Source of the DNA: Schistocerca nitens
Lineage: Eukaryota > Arthropoda > Insecta > Orthoptera > Acrididae
Direction: 5' to 3'
DNA: 64,000 nucleotides
Assembly: GCF_023898315.1 (NCBI RefSeq)
Contig: NC_064614.1
Span: 704,306,720-704,370,719 of the forward strand
Under the pieces are notes generated by a model, which saw nothing but the letters and a program-made list of their open reading frames with translations, was not told where the DNA came from and made no database searches. Within the stretch, counting starts at the first letter, position 1. Each line of letters begins with the position of its first letter. The translations under genes and the position numbers were made by a program. Of this stretch, positions 11,030-22,827 are shown piece by piece.

Positions 11030-12302
11030 CTACTCAATGTAGCCTGCATCAGCTGTGACGCATCTGGCCCAACGCTCATTCCGTGATGTAAATGCGCTGT
11101 GGTAAAATTCTGGGAATTGACTTTTACACCATCGCTTGACACAGGAAATAAGGTCTTTTTCACTATTAAATGTTTTACCGCGCAGGTAGGCCTTCAGACG
11201 ACCAAAGAGGTAGAAATCAGACGGAGCCAAATCCGAACTGTAGGAAGGATGAGGAAAAATTTTCCAATCCATTTTCCTGATTTTCTACTGCACCATAATG
11301 GCTGTATGGGGTTTGGCATTGTCATGGTTTAGTCTGATGAGCTGAACCCTGAAGCTGTGATCTGTGGGTCTTGATTGTACGTCGCAACTTGTCCAATGAC
11401 AAACAGTAACGGTCCCGGTTAATTATGGAGCCAGATTCCAAAAAGTCAATGAAAATGGCACCACATTGATCCCAGAAGAAGGAGGCCATCACCTTTCGGC
11501 CTGCTGTTCGTGAAAGTCTTGGTTTCTTCTTCCGAGGGGAATCCGGATGACGCCACTCTATGGATTGGATTTTGCTCTCAGGTTCGGACAAAAACAACCA
11601 TGTTTCATCCTGGGTAATGACGCCGTCAAAACACTGTTTCCAGCCGGCCGAAGTGGCCGTGCGGTTAAAGGCGCTGCAGTCTGGAACCGCAAGACCGCTA
11701 CGGTCGCAGGTTCGAATCCTGCCTCGGGCATGGATGTTTGTGATGTCCTTAGGTTAGTTAGGTTTAACTAGTTCTAAGTTCTAGGGGACTAATGACCTCA
11801 GCAGTTGAGTCCCATACTGCTCAGAGCCATTTGAACCACTGTTTCCACTCTTTAGTAAAGGTCTTCGTGAGACCCTCGCACACATTCTTCCTCTTCGTTT
11901 TCAGTTCTCTTGTCAGTAATCTAGGCAGGCAACGTGCACAGATTTTTATGTACCCTAGTGACAGTACCAGTGAAACCACACTACCCAACGACAAACGAGT
12001 CATTTCAGCAAGCTGTCGTGTTGTCACACATCTGTCATTTTGGATGATTTGATCAATGGTCTTCTTATTCACATCACTCACTACCGTTTATGGTCTGCCT
12101 CATCGTGGATTGTCCAGTAGAGAGAAATCACCTTCTTTAAACCTCTGCAACCACCGCTGGATACTGCTGCCATCCTCTGTGTCCTCCCCACAAACAGGGA
12201 GCAACTTCCTGTGATCGATGTGGCAGAGTCACAGACGGTCTTGAAGAGGAACTCCAACACCGACCGTTGTTGCAACCTGACATCTACTTCACGGTTCGTT
12301 AT
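11030..12302 (-). pseudogene. Mariner transposase pseudogene (DD34D), broken by frameshifts and a SINE
   Basis: From the minus-strand start near 12302 the first helix-turn-helix region is readable (TNREVDVRLQQRSVLEFLF). A frameshift follows, then a second DNA-binding segment at 11821-12081 (KTIDQIIQNDRCVTTRQLAE). The SINE at 11643-11838 interrupts after KEWKQWF. Downstream, TQDETW carries the first catalytic Asp, HDNAKPHTA the second (in another frame, about 11300), and YSSDLAPSDFYLFGRL the third (11030-11272). All three catalytic aspartates survive, but at least three frame changes make it non-functional. Confidence 0.85.
11643..11838 (+). mobile_element. tRNA-derived SINE (family A) inside mariner
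   Basis: Begins GCCGGCCGAAGTGGCCGTGC, has box B GGTTCGAATCCTGC and ends GAGCCATTTGAACCA. The target duplication CACTGTTTCC lies directly before and after the element. It interrupts the mariner transposase, so it is younger than the mariner. Confidence 0.93.
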
Positions 12303-12565
12303 GGCTCACCTGTAAATAAAATAAAATACTTTTATATGCCAACTTATAGCTAAATGTTCCAAGTATGTTCACAAAAAAATTCAATCTCCTCCTGCAAAAA
12401 ATTAAAAAATTAGAGACGACTGTGCAAAACTTTTGAACGCCGTTTGTACAACGAAAATAAAGCTGCATTTCGCTGCCTCTTTCATTGTGGACAACGACGA
12501 CGGTTTTAATAAAAAAACCTTTTGTAGTATTGGCAAATTATTAATGGATGTTTTAAGTTACAAAT

Positions 12566-12768
12566 GCCGCGCGGGATTAGCCGAGCGGTCTAGGACGCTA
12601 CAGTCATGGACTGTGCGGCTGGTCCCGGCGGAGGTTCGAGTCCTCCCTCGGGCATGGGTGCGTGTGTTTGCCCTCAGGATAATTTAGGTTACGTAGTGTG
12701 TAAGCTTAGGGACTGATGACCTTGGCAGTTAAGTCCCATAAGATTTCACACACATTTGAACATTTTTT
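12566..12768 (+). mobile_element. tRNA-derived SINE (family C)
   Basis: The head GCCGCGCGGGATTAGCCGAG and box B GAGGTTCGAGTCCTCC are tRNA-like. The body differs from family A (TTTAGGTTACGTAGTGTG), but the 3' part GGGACTGATGACC and AGTTAAGTCCCATA is shared with it, and the end is CACATTTGAAC. I could not find a clear target duplication. A 5'-truncated copy in the opposite orientation lies at 26720-26878. Confidence 0.85.
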
Positions 12769-13014
12769 TGAAGTCATCAAACGGCGCATTTAGCACTTTA
12801 GCATACTTGCTGAGATAGTAGGAGTGATAGCCATCTGAGTAGATCGGAACTGATGTCCGTTCACATCAGTCAATTCTGAATTAAGAAAACTGAAGTACTA
12901 ACTGGAAAACTCTTGTAAACATGATAAACGTAATTGTTGACTTACAATAAAGCTGCTATAAGAGTACTCAGAATGGAAGAAAATATTTCCTTTTAGTTTT
13001 ATATCGACCTAGCC

Positions 13015-14110
13015 GAGTGCCCGGCGTTGCCCGGGTACATATTTACTCAAATCTTTTATTAGTCAGTCACTTTCTGTCACTCTCTCTGTCCATACCGATG
13101 TCTTCCCTCTGATTCCGTATCCCCATCCACCCGTCTTTTGTAAGTCTCCTCTTCCCCTCCCCCTCTCCCTGTTCATACCCTTTCCTTTCCTTTCTCTGTC
13201 CATCCCCTCATCCCCTACATCTCCGTCTATCTCTTCCTCCAGTTGCCTCTGTCCATCTCCTTCTCCTCTTGTCTGTGTCTTTTCCTCCTTCCCCCTTGTT
13301 GTCTGTCCATCTCCTTTCTCCCTTCTCTCTCCACGTTATCACACTCACCCCAATAGGAGGGTGGTAGTTACCCCTATAGTATTTCTTTCCATATTGTGAC
13401 CAATATGTGTCCCAAATTTGATTGAAATCGTTCCTGTTTTTTATCCATGGCTTTGCTCGCATACGCTCATGTTAGAGGTATTTTACACATATTTAACAAA
13501 GTTCGTGCGTATTGTATACATATTTCACCTGCACGTCTAGTGAATTTGGTCGAGCAGTTTCATTTTCACTCAGCTCAATGTTTATGACATCGTATCTCCT
13601 GAACTGTGTGCTGTACAGTGATATAACTTTGCACGTACATCTAGTGGTATGTGTCTACTGTCTGCGAAATGTGTTGCGAATAGAGTTAGTAGTAAAGAAG
13701 TAATAAATTAAAACGTAATGCTTCATATGGCAGTTCTACAGCATGAACAGAGAAAATGTAGTAAGCGTAAACTATTTTCCTTTCATTATTTTGTGGGGGG
13801 GAGTCAGCGAAAAAAAGTTTCATAAAGATTTGAAATTAGGTGTAAATTTTGTTACAAGTTTCTAAGCGCTGTCGTCCTCAAATACTAGATAACTAAAGTA
13901 TGGGTATGCTCACGTCGTGGGCTACACTCCTTTTTCACCTCCACTCCTACCCCTGTGATAGGTGGTTCCTGCCCCACAGCGGTTCTTTTTAGACAGTAAG
14001 TGATACATGTACCAAGTTTTGTTGAAATCGATCCAGTGGTTTAAGAGGAGATTGGGGAGGAAGATACATACATGCATGCATACATACATACATACATACA
14101 CACATGCATA
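13015..14110. repeat. Interspersed repeat with a pyrimidine-rich block and a CATA microsatellite end
   Basis: Starts near GCCCGGCGTTGCCCGGGTAC, a motif I associate with a widespread invertebrate repeat. It continues through a C/T-rich block (13050-13330). Two related segments carry the same motif: TTTGATTGAAATCG at about 13416 and TTTTGTTGAAATCG at about 14016. It ends in CATA/CATG microsatellite at 14066-14108. No coding capacity is seen, and the class is undetermined. Confidence 0.45.
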
Positions 14111-16790
14111 GTACATCCATTTTTATGATGTATGGATATTCTCCGCGATAATCTCTTGAATGTGAAGAGATTGCTTCCTCTGAGTACAGTAGAATTACGT
14201 GATGACGTTGAGTCTGATCTTGTAAATAGTGACGAGTTTCATTGTTCATATACCACGCATGGAACTGAACTGTGTAAAAGAATCGACTTTCAGCAATCAT
14301 TGGGTAAAAAATGAAATTTTTTCATGAAGTCTGAGGAACCAGTACTTTTTTGTATTTGTACTTCTTGCGAATGGATACGAAATGATTTGTAAAGATGAAA
14401 CTAGCTTATTGTAGAATGAATGTCTCGGAGGCACGATTACCAATGAGAGGAAGTAGCTGTCACAAAGGGACGGTTTGCTGTTTCAGCTGCAGCTCCGCCG
14501 ACGGGTCGTCGCGCAGGGATGATCAGACCATCTTCCAGTACTGTGACGGGTGAGTTCTCGCTCAGATAAAACATTACTCGCTGGAGATTCCGCTTCCACA
14601 CGCTCTAAATTCTCAACACAAATGACCTGTGCCACAAACTCAGAGAAAAGACAGATCTTGCAAGGAGAACCGTTTCTTGTCCAGCAACCGTTAGTATCCC
14701 TATGAGTCCCCACGCCGAGGAGAGTAAGTGCTTTCGGCCGCGTTTCTAGTTGCGCTCACTGTTGGTTTGAATGTCTTTGACAGGCGGAAAGCAGTACGTT
14801 ATTTCTAACGAAGAATCAAGCAGATACAGCATTTTTGTGCTTGTCTGAGGGGGAAGGGAGGAGAGGGATTGTCCATCAAGAAAAATGAGAGGCCCACTAC
14901 TGTTCGTGTGATATACTGTCTGACAGATGAAGTGAAGAACCCACGAGAGGAGGAGGAAACAAATCATACATTGACGGTTGGGGAGGGGTTGTGATGTTGT
15001 TTCAATGATTACAATACCGAGGCAAATTTAGCAAGACTGGCGCTGTGAGTCCACTTATCAGTGTGACGTTGCACCCCCTCTGTGCGGGCACTGATACGGT
15101 TGCGAGAAATGTCATAAAGCCGTTGTGTCCTCTCCTCAGACAAGCTGGCCCTCAACTGTTGTAACTGGACCTGGGTACCCTGGGCAGAAGTTCACGTCCG
15201 ACCTGGTCCCACGTATCTGGGGACCTTGCTGGCAACGGTAGTTACTCAACTTAACGCCGACAGTTAAGAGAGGTGTGTTCCATGTGTCGACGAGTATTGT
15301 CCTGCTGAAACGTGGCTCCAAGATAGTGTCGCATGAGAAGTAACACACGAAGACGCAGATGTCCGTGACTGGGTGGTAGGTTCTCTGATTAACTTTGCCC
15401 GTTGTTTGAATATAGATTTAGGCCCATCTAAAATTTAGGAAACAATCCCTTAACAGATTGAGTTTGAAAAGGTCGCAACTGATAACGCAATGATTTTATG
15501 CGGCAGTCAGAGAACACTACGTCCCGTTAGCTACACTTGTCCCAAGAACTACGTATTTTAGTAGCATGTTTATCAATGAAACAAAAGTGACACTATTTTT
15601 TGCCGTATACGAAACAATAAATTAAACGAACACGGAAATAGCTTCAAATGATGAAATGTTTATTTTGGCTAAATTTTCGCAGTCAAATGATGAAATGTTT
15701 ATTTTGGCTAAGTTGTCGCATGTTAACAGTAGTCTTTTGTATTTAATAGATAGACAAAACATTGATGATACATTTTTATAAACGAGCCTATGGCCTCACG
15801 TTCACCTTAGGCTGGCGAGTCCTGTGGGGTGGGGATATCTGGAGCACGTGGTCACTGCTCAGTTTCGAAACACACACACTCACGTGCACTAAATACACAT
15901 GCCAAACAAAATGTTGATAGCATTTTTGTAAGAAGTATTGTATGTACCTTGTGGTTGGCACCGAGCAAGATTTTGGGTGGCTGCATAGCCTTGCGTGAAG
16001 CGTTTCGAATTAAATCGTCTCATTCTTTGCCAAATGTACGCTCGATACAATTTTACTGATAATTTAAAAGTCCACCACAAATAAAATAATACCGCAAGCT
16101 GAAATTGTTAAGGCTTTGGCTACGATTTGAGTCTATAGACCGCGTGGTCGTGCCTAACGGAAATCATCGTATAATCCCACTGATTAACTGAACTAAAAAT
16201 TGTAACCAGAACCTAAATGGTAATACAAAATCAACTAGGAAAAGAAATTGATGAGATTAGAAACTATTAACATATTCAAATACCTCTTTGTCCTTCGTTC
16301 GACACAGACGTTCTGAAGGAACGTCTGGTCGCTTACCTGTCTTCCGAACAACTCCCTGTAACCGTCGCACGGAGCTTTGTCCGAACTGCCCGAGGTGGTG
16401 GGGGAGGCCCATGAGCAACCTCTGCTACGTAAACGTTTTAGCTTTGCTCATCTTTGGCCAAGCCCTCCTGTTCCTGCTCTCTGCTTTCCACCGACACCGT
16501 TTAGGTTGGTAGAGGATTAAGAAACCCACCACTTCTCTGGTTCGTCTGCTACTTCATTCAATTCATTCACACTTGACCACACACTTTCAGGAAGGGTGAG
16601 AAATGGAAATCAGGACACAGGACGTGCACATAAGACTGAAAAGAAATGTATCGATCCATACTGTTTTTACAGGGATGCAGTTCTTGGAGCAGAGATTAAT
16701 TAGTTGCATGAAGATTGATTTAATTTTACAATTTTGTGTGTCAGGTAGTATGGAGATTTGTTTTGGCACTCATTTAATCATGTAACAACA
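14111..16790. other. No recognisable gene; degraded repeat-like DNA
   Basis: Includes a stretch at about 15060-15350 (AACTGTTGTAACTGGACCTGG, CTGCTGAAACGTGGCTCC) that I think is a decayed DNA-transposon remnant, and a 39-bp tandem duplication at 15644-15720. The open frame at 16288-16512 has no recognised family. Confidence 0.4.
15644..15720 (+). repeat. Tandem duplication, unit 38-39 bp
   Basis: TCAAATGATGAAATGTTTAT begins both units (15644-15682 and 15683-15720). They differ at two or three positions near the 3' end. Confidence 0.9.
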
Positions 16791-17690
16791 CCTATTGTCG
16801 TGTTACAACACCGATGTGCCGTCATGTTTCCCTCAGTCAGTAGCAATTGTTGCCTGAGGTCATACCCGATGGCTTCCCACGCCATAAAGCCACGAGTAAC
16901 ACCGCTGCTGCTCTCTAAAAAATTGAAAGAACGGGACATCTACCCAGGAAGCCACCATACTCGCCGACGATGGTCATTCGGGGTACTGAACAACCACGAT
17001 CCGTCGCTGAACACAAGGCGACACCACTGATCGGCAGTCTATACTTCCTGGTCACAGCAACACCACAAACACAGCCGTTGGTGTTGTGGTGTTACTGGCA
17101 GGGCAGGCTACGCTTGGGACGATAAATCCGTAGCCCAGCTGCTGCTACTGTGCGACCAGTAGCGCAGGATGACACAGGGTCTGGCAGCGAGCTCGGGTGG
17201 CAGGCGCAGATGTGAAGGGGCTACGGTGTGCCTGGTGCACAGCATGGCGGTGCTCCCTCGTGGTAGTTGGACGTGGCCGGCCGGAACCTTGACGAAGAGT
17301 AGGCCTGCCCTCACGTTCGCATGCTGTCCTGCATAGGGTCACTTTACATCCAAATCCCCCACATATTTGGATATTGCTCGATTCAACCATCCACCGAGTG
17401 AGACTTCTTTCAAACTCTGACTGATGCTGATATCGCTGCCTCAAATGAGTACGCAGCATCTTCGTGTTGTTCACAGTGAGCGCTGGACATCTGACGCTGT
17501 TCAAGCCCTGGTAAGAACACTGAACGCTAAAAACACTAGTGCACTCAGGTGCCCCAGTAGCAGTCAGAGAGAACTGCAATTCTAACCACTTGCGCGCACG
17601 ACCCCCTCCCCCCACTCCGTGGTGCGTACGTGCACAAAATTACACTGAAATTGTATTCTGAACGCATCACTTTATTTTGTCAGGCATTGT
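16791..17690 (-). pseudogene. Decayed Tc1-like DNA transposon remnant
   Basis: On the minus strand near 16900-17030, WCRLVFSDGSWLF and NDHRRRVWW resemble the first catalytic region of Tc1-like transposases (WSDESRF, then HRRRVW). The remainder is too decayed to follow, and a right terminus is not convincingly visible near 17690 (TTTTGTCAGGCA). Confidence 0.45.
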
Positions 17691-17889
17691 AGTTATTCGA
17701 GGAAGTTTTAGCGATTAAAAATTCTTTTGGTATTTTGTCAGATTTTGGCAAAACATCAGTCTCGTGTGAGACTTGTTAGTCGCTTTCAGTGTGGAGAAAA
17801 TTAATGTTAAGCTCTGCGCTTCGCAATATGTAAAAAATATAATCTCCTTTTGCTATGTATTCAGGGAGTCAATCATATCACAGGAATGT

Positions 17890-18080
17890 CTGGAAGTAAC
17901 AATGCGCGGCGGTATGAAATGCGGAGACCACGGGCTGTCTGTCGGTTGGATACAGGGAACCTGCGGTATTTATGCTAAAGATATCGCTCACAAGGCGCTT
18001 GCAGGGCGTATATTGGTCAATCATGTGGGATCCGTATCAGAGTACAAACAATATCAGCGCGCATCACCCAAATCCTTGTT
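17890..18080 (+). pseudogene. Non-LTR retrotransposon reverse transcriptase scrap
   Basis: The plus strand reads CLEVTMRGGMKCGDHG, matching the YLGVRIRSDLKWNDHI region of the element at 2702-4483. After a gap and frame change it reads YWSIMWDPYQS, matching YCSAVWDPYQI. This is a short, internally deleted fragment of the same or a close family. Confidence 0.55.
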
Positions 18081-20335
18081 TGAGTCGCGCGACTACTACC
18101 CGCAGTTTGATAAGGGTTAAACATTGTAAATATAGTCTAATGTTGTGCGATTATCGGTTTACTAATGACTTCTTTTGCGAGTACGAGTCCTTATGAGGTA
18201 CCTGTGATAAAATACACCGGCGAAGAAGCAGGAACCTAATTTTTGCTTTGCTTTCCGTAATTACGATCTTTGCACACCGAAATAATATTACCTTGTTGTA
18301 ACTTTCTGCGGCTGCAGATGTCGTAACAGAGTTATCATTCCGGATACAGATTGCTTGGCCAATAAATATTGTATCCTACACGAGATCCATCGTCGCACTG
18401 AGTTTGTACCATAGGTCGTGACACACATTGACACTCCGACAAATGATAAATGAGATGCCTGTGGCACCAGAACTTTTAATAAATAAATAAATTATTTGTT
18501 AAGTGAATGCGCTTTCATAGATAACGTTTCTGCGTCGTAATTCCACCGTCCGCCAGGTATTGGATGCCAGCATCGGATCTTTTGGCAACTGAACGGTCGC
18601 TGCTTCGTGTCGGTTTCTAACGCGTAACTGGCGACCCAGCGTTTCTCCCTGTGGCCGCGTCTCAGACTCAGTATTCACATGTCACCACAGAAAAACGGAA
18701 AACTGTATACAGTTGCTACAGCAGGCTTGGACTTGGACTCCGGCACCAGCTCCTAGGCTCAGAAAGCAATAAATATGGATCCACGTCGCCGACGGTGATT
18801 TCCGCTACTGCTTTATTTTCCCTCTAGCATTCACAGAAGAGGCTGCAGAAGCAGAGGACAGACTGGAGCTCCTGACCGCCGCATAAGGCGTGACGCAAGA
18901 CCTAACTGTAAGGCTAACGGCATGCGCACAGGCTTTTACAAGTCCGGTCATCGAAACTGTGCTGTGTCATCCCCGCTTCGACTGAGGTTTGGATCTGCAG
19001 CTTACTTCCAAGTTTCTGCTGCACTCAACTATATCTTTGCCTGCTCACAAACTCTCACCTTTTACCTCTCAACGCCTGAGCTCAACTTGGCCGAAACTAC
19101 TGTCGTTGCCACTACCCGTGCTCTACAACTGGCAGTATATCTCTGATTTTCTCACGGCGCCGATTTTCTCACGGCGCCGCCCTGAAACACGTCAGTATGC
19201 CATATTGTACGAGTATAGCCAAGTTAACGACAACATTTGTATTACAAATTTTTGAAAAGAGGAAAATATTATTCCAAATACCCTGACAGAAGGATGACGA
19301 AGAAGTATTTAAAGAACTGAAATGATGCAATAACGAGCTTCAATTGCAATTAATCTAATTCCTAAGATATCTTTAAGCTAAAGATTACGTTTAAGCTTCG
19401 TAGGAAACGCCCTTCAGTAGTTTGTTACTACTCTGCAGCGGTCGATTTCACCGTTGCACGAGTTTATTCTTGATGAATACTTGCCTTGCTTTGGTTTTAT
19501 TGTGAGTTTTTTGTTGGAACCAGAGCTGAATGTAAGTTTCTGTAGCCTCCTCTGCTCGAGTTACATACAAAAATGTAAACGTTATGGTGAACTGCTTGAA
19601 ACAAACAGTTAAAATCAGAATGAAAAGTTCTCCAAACGACCGAGCACCTACGTGAAGAGCAAGTCGCAGAATTCGGAATTACTAGACCCTTGCTCCACCT
19701 TTTCTAAATTGCGGAGAAGTCCCATCCCCTGCTAGCAGCTGTAACGTGTACCAGTATCTCATATTGAGAAATGAGACTATATTTCAGTTGCCAGCAGCGA
19801 TAATTTTTATTCCACTCTGTGGAGTTGCCGATGGGTACGTAAGAAGCTCTGCGGAAGGAAAACAGGAACAGCTAGAGGTAATCGTGAATACGAGACAGAG
19901 CAGCGTGTAATTGATGTAGCTGTCCGAAGTTTGACGTGCCAGTGTTGATAAAACAGAGTTTCCGGGCGGAGAAAGCACTGCGCTACGGAGAAAAGAATTC
20001 AGTGCTCGTCGCCACGGCTCGTCTCTCTGTAATAAGGAGGTATCGAACGCTGGATGCAGCCATAAGTTTCGTGCCACACACGAAAGTCATGATTTTGAGT
20101 AACGCTATAAAACGCCCCTCACGTCAACTAGCGAAGCAAATGTCGCATCCACACATGGACTGATTTTAGCTGTGCGGGAAGTAAATTCGTAGGAAGAATA
20201 ACACAGCAGTTCCATCCGCGTCCCCCGTCACGAGATAACGCCTATTTGATTTATGTAACTAACTTTTACTACGGCTTCTCTTGGAGTCGAGCCGTTGTTG
20301 TTTGATAATATTGTACGTAATTTTAGGAGTTCAGT
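18081..20335. other. No recognisable gene
   Basis: Mixed-composition DNA with no family signatures beyond a 17-bp tandem duplication at 19145-19178. It lies upstream of the exon candidate at 20336, but no promoter element stands out. Confidence 0.4.
19145..19178 (+). repeat. Tandem duplication of GATTTTCTCACGGCGCC
   Basis: Two identical 17-bp units, 19145-19161 and 19162-19178. Confidence 0.92.
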
Positions 20336-20416
20336 ATGAGTCAGTTCTTGGTGTTTCCGAAGTTGCCCACCGTCGGGAGCGGCCGTGGCGTCGCCATGGC
20401 GGCGCAGAACCTGCAG
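20336..20416 (+). CDS. Candidate host 5' coding exon ending at a consensus splice donor
   Basis: ATG at 20336 opens a 27-codon frame (MSQFLVFPKLPTVGS, then GRGVAMAAQNLQ) that runs exactly to CAG|GTAAGTGAG, a near-ideal splice donor at 20416/20417. The segment and its 3' flank are locally CpG-rich against AT-rich surroundings, as expected of an arthropod 5' exon. A second in-frame Met lies in a strong context (GCCATGGCGGCG). I do not recognise the protein. The open frame continues only briefly past the donor. Contrary points: the downstream exon is not visible, and donor-like strings occur by chance in 64 kb. Confidence 0.35.
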
Positions 20417-20695
20417 GTAAGTGAGACACTTTTCTCTTCTGCGCGGCGTTGCGGCTGCCGCCTGCCGTTTGCGAGCTGACGAGCTCCGCCCCGGAGGCAG
20501 CAGATATCCACGCCAAGTAGCTCAGCGGGCAGACGTCTCTGCAGCAGCGCTTCCACACTCCCGACCGAACCAACATAACTTAAAGGCGAACTCTGTTAAA
20601 CTCACTACATAAAAATAGCAAAGATATAGTGGCATGAAGTGAGAAGAGGAAAAATGTTCTGTGTAATGAATGTGTTGTGACTAATGAAAATTTGG

Positions 20696-20800
20696 TACCA
20701 GACCGGAACTCGAACTGGGCTTTTCTGTTTTTTGTCAGCAGCCGCCTTAACCATTAGGCTGACACTGAACACCACGCCTCACTCAAACTTCCGCTGTCAC
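20696..20800 (-). repeat. tRNA-like SINE remnant
   Basis: On the minus strand, GTGTCAGCCTAATGGTTAAG resembles a box A and CCCAGTTCGAGTTCCGG a box B, about 40 bp apart. This is the spacing of a tRNA-derived SINE head. No true tRNA cloverleaf is evident and no target duplication was found. Confidence 0.45.
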
Positions 20801-21261
20801 TGATGTTTCCATCTACACCGTCCGTCGAAAAACTTAAAATACAGATTTTATTCCTGGCGTCCGCGCAGTAACTACGCTGGCAGCAACTGTAAACAACAGA
20901 TGTGCATTCGACCAGTCGTTTGTGCGCAGGTAAGTGGTGGACGGCGACCCTAGCATTGTTGTGTCACAAATCTCAGTGGAGCAACATCTCTAAATGAAGT
21001 GTTCAAGACATTCTGCAGACTATTTTGCAGAAGATAAAATACTGCGCAAAGTTTGTCGCGCACACCTTGACTATTGAACACAAACGCTTGGACGCCCTCT
21101 GCTAGACTGAAATGCAAAACACGGGCAATTCTTTTTTGGAATAAACAATTAACGGTGGCGAGACTTGGTGAGTATTAAAGCCAGCATCTTAACGTTTCTC
21201 TGTTTGTTGTTAATCCAGTCTCGAAACTGGTAAGAAAGACGGGATATGTGAAGTTTGTGGG

Positions 21262-21345
21262 AGGCCTGGTGGCGTGTTCGGATAGGCTACCGGTAAAGGC
21301 GACTGCTTACAAAAAGCAAAGAATCCCAGTTCAAGTCACGGTCTG
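21262..21345 (+). repeat. tRNA-like SINE remnant
   Basis: GTGTTCGGATAGGCTACCGG followed by CCCAGTTCAAGTCACGG gives a box A/box B-like pair. It is similar in layout to the minus-strand segment at 20696-20800 and possibly the same family. Confidence 0.4.
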
Positions 21346-22827
21346 CTACAAATTTTCATTAGGAACGATACATTCGCAAAGAATTCTGCCTCAGATATGT
21401 CGTTCAGACCGCTTCGATGCGGCCATTCTATTCTAGTGCTCTCTCATGCAGGGTGAACCCTAACTCCATTCACAAAGTGTCACCGATTGTTCAGGGACAT
21501 CTTCTATTTTAGTGTAAAGAACCCTTGGTGTCCGGTATTGGTTTGTTACAGAGTGAAAATATAGCCATTATGTAATCCGTTTCTTACATCAGTTGCTCTA
21601 AAATTGCCTTTACAACATTGAAGAAGCTTAATGTGCAATATCAAAACACCCAACACGGAACACAAGGTAATGCGACAGCACTCAGTTAGTGGTGAAAGTA
21701 CTGCGATACGACTGCCATCGCCGCGGAAACAACTCATCGTAATCGTTATGCCGATCTGCCAGAGCATTCAGTGAATCTTGCACACGAGGTGCATTTCAGT
21801 AATCACAACATCTGTGAATTTATCCATACCCCTGCGCATCACTGTTAACGTACAATCAACACTGTCGGTAAAATAAATCCGAGACAGAACCGGGGAAAAC
21901 ACTATATATATGCTTGAGGCCGAAGAGCATTATTGTCGTCAGCAGCACGAACGGTGAGTGAGGTGTACAAGTTCGTTTCTAAACAAGACACGCAGCGCAT
22001 AGAATCTATCGCTATTCTGTTGCTATTTTTGGTGGAATACAGATACTAAGATAATAGGGGTGGGGAAATCAAACGAAATACCATAAATCCTTGACGAGCC
22101 ACTGGAGACCACAGGTCTTTTATATTAAAACTATCAAAAGCTACGACGTTTTGTCGGCGAAGTTCGCATTCACTCTGTAAACAAACATGCCGTTGGACGC
22201 ACGTTATGGCAGCCTACCCTTTCTTGTAATTTTAATATTCATGGTCATTATGCGGAAGAGTGATGGTTCGGGAGGACAGGGTAAGTAATATTACGTTTCT
22301 TTATTCTTCTAGAAAAGCCGCTTTCTAAATTTCAAGGTTAAGCCTGTATGCGATGTATAGAGTCTTTCCTGCCAGTAGGGATGGTTGGAGACAATTTCTG
22401 ACGCTATGGCCTTAAATAAATGAACCAGTAACAAATCAACCATCTCTCTGCGTTTTCTCAGTCTCTCTTGTTATTAAACCTTTGATGACGGTGCCACACC
22501 GACGAGAGTTCGGTAAGTGACTTTCTTGGTGGAAGGACTACTCGTAGTTACTATCCGAAGTGGAAGATAGCCTAAGATTTGGGGAAACCCACTGGATTTA
22601 TGTGGGAGTCGGGAGTTATGACTGATTTCAGTGATTGCTCCACTATGGTTTAACCTAAAAATACCGGCCCATGTGTCTATATAGACATTACATTAACATC
22701 TTTTATTAAATTTTGGGCGGCATATACGAGTTTCTGTCTTTGCGCCAAGCCTTGATAGTTCCTGCTGGTTGTAACAAATTTCTGATCAAGAGTTGCATTT
22801 TGCAGTGTCACTGTCGTTTTGATAATA

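Larger units (their letters stand above)
10917..12446 (-). mobile_element. Full-length mariner transposon carrying a SINE
   Basis: Inverted repeats of roughly 90 bp are readable. Both ends carry CAAAAAGTTTTGCACAGTCG or CAAAAGTTTTGCACAGTCG about 10 bp in, then GCAGGAGGAGA and GTGAACATACTTGGAACA. TA dinucleotides lie at 10915-10916 and 12447-12448. Without the SINE and its duplication the element is about 1.3 kb, the usual mariner length. The transposase runs on the minus strand and is broken. Confidence 0.88.
20417..22827. other. Intergenic or intronic DNA with two tRNA-like repeat remnants
   Basis: Apart from the tRNA-like segments at 20696-20800 and 21262-21345 I see no gene. The GC-rich patch following the exon candidate ends near 20560. 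Confidence 0.4.

Noticed and set aside
17145..17615. 156-codon minus-strand frame
   Set aside because: It lies in a decayed Tc1-like region, is rich in Arg/Thr, and shows no domain; most likely fortuitous.
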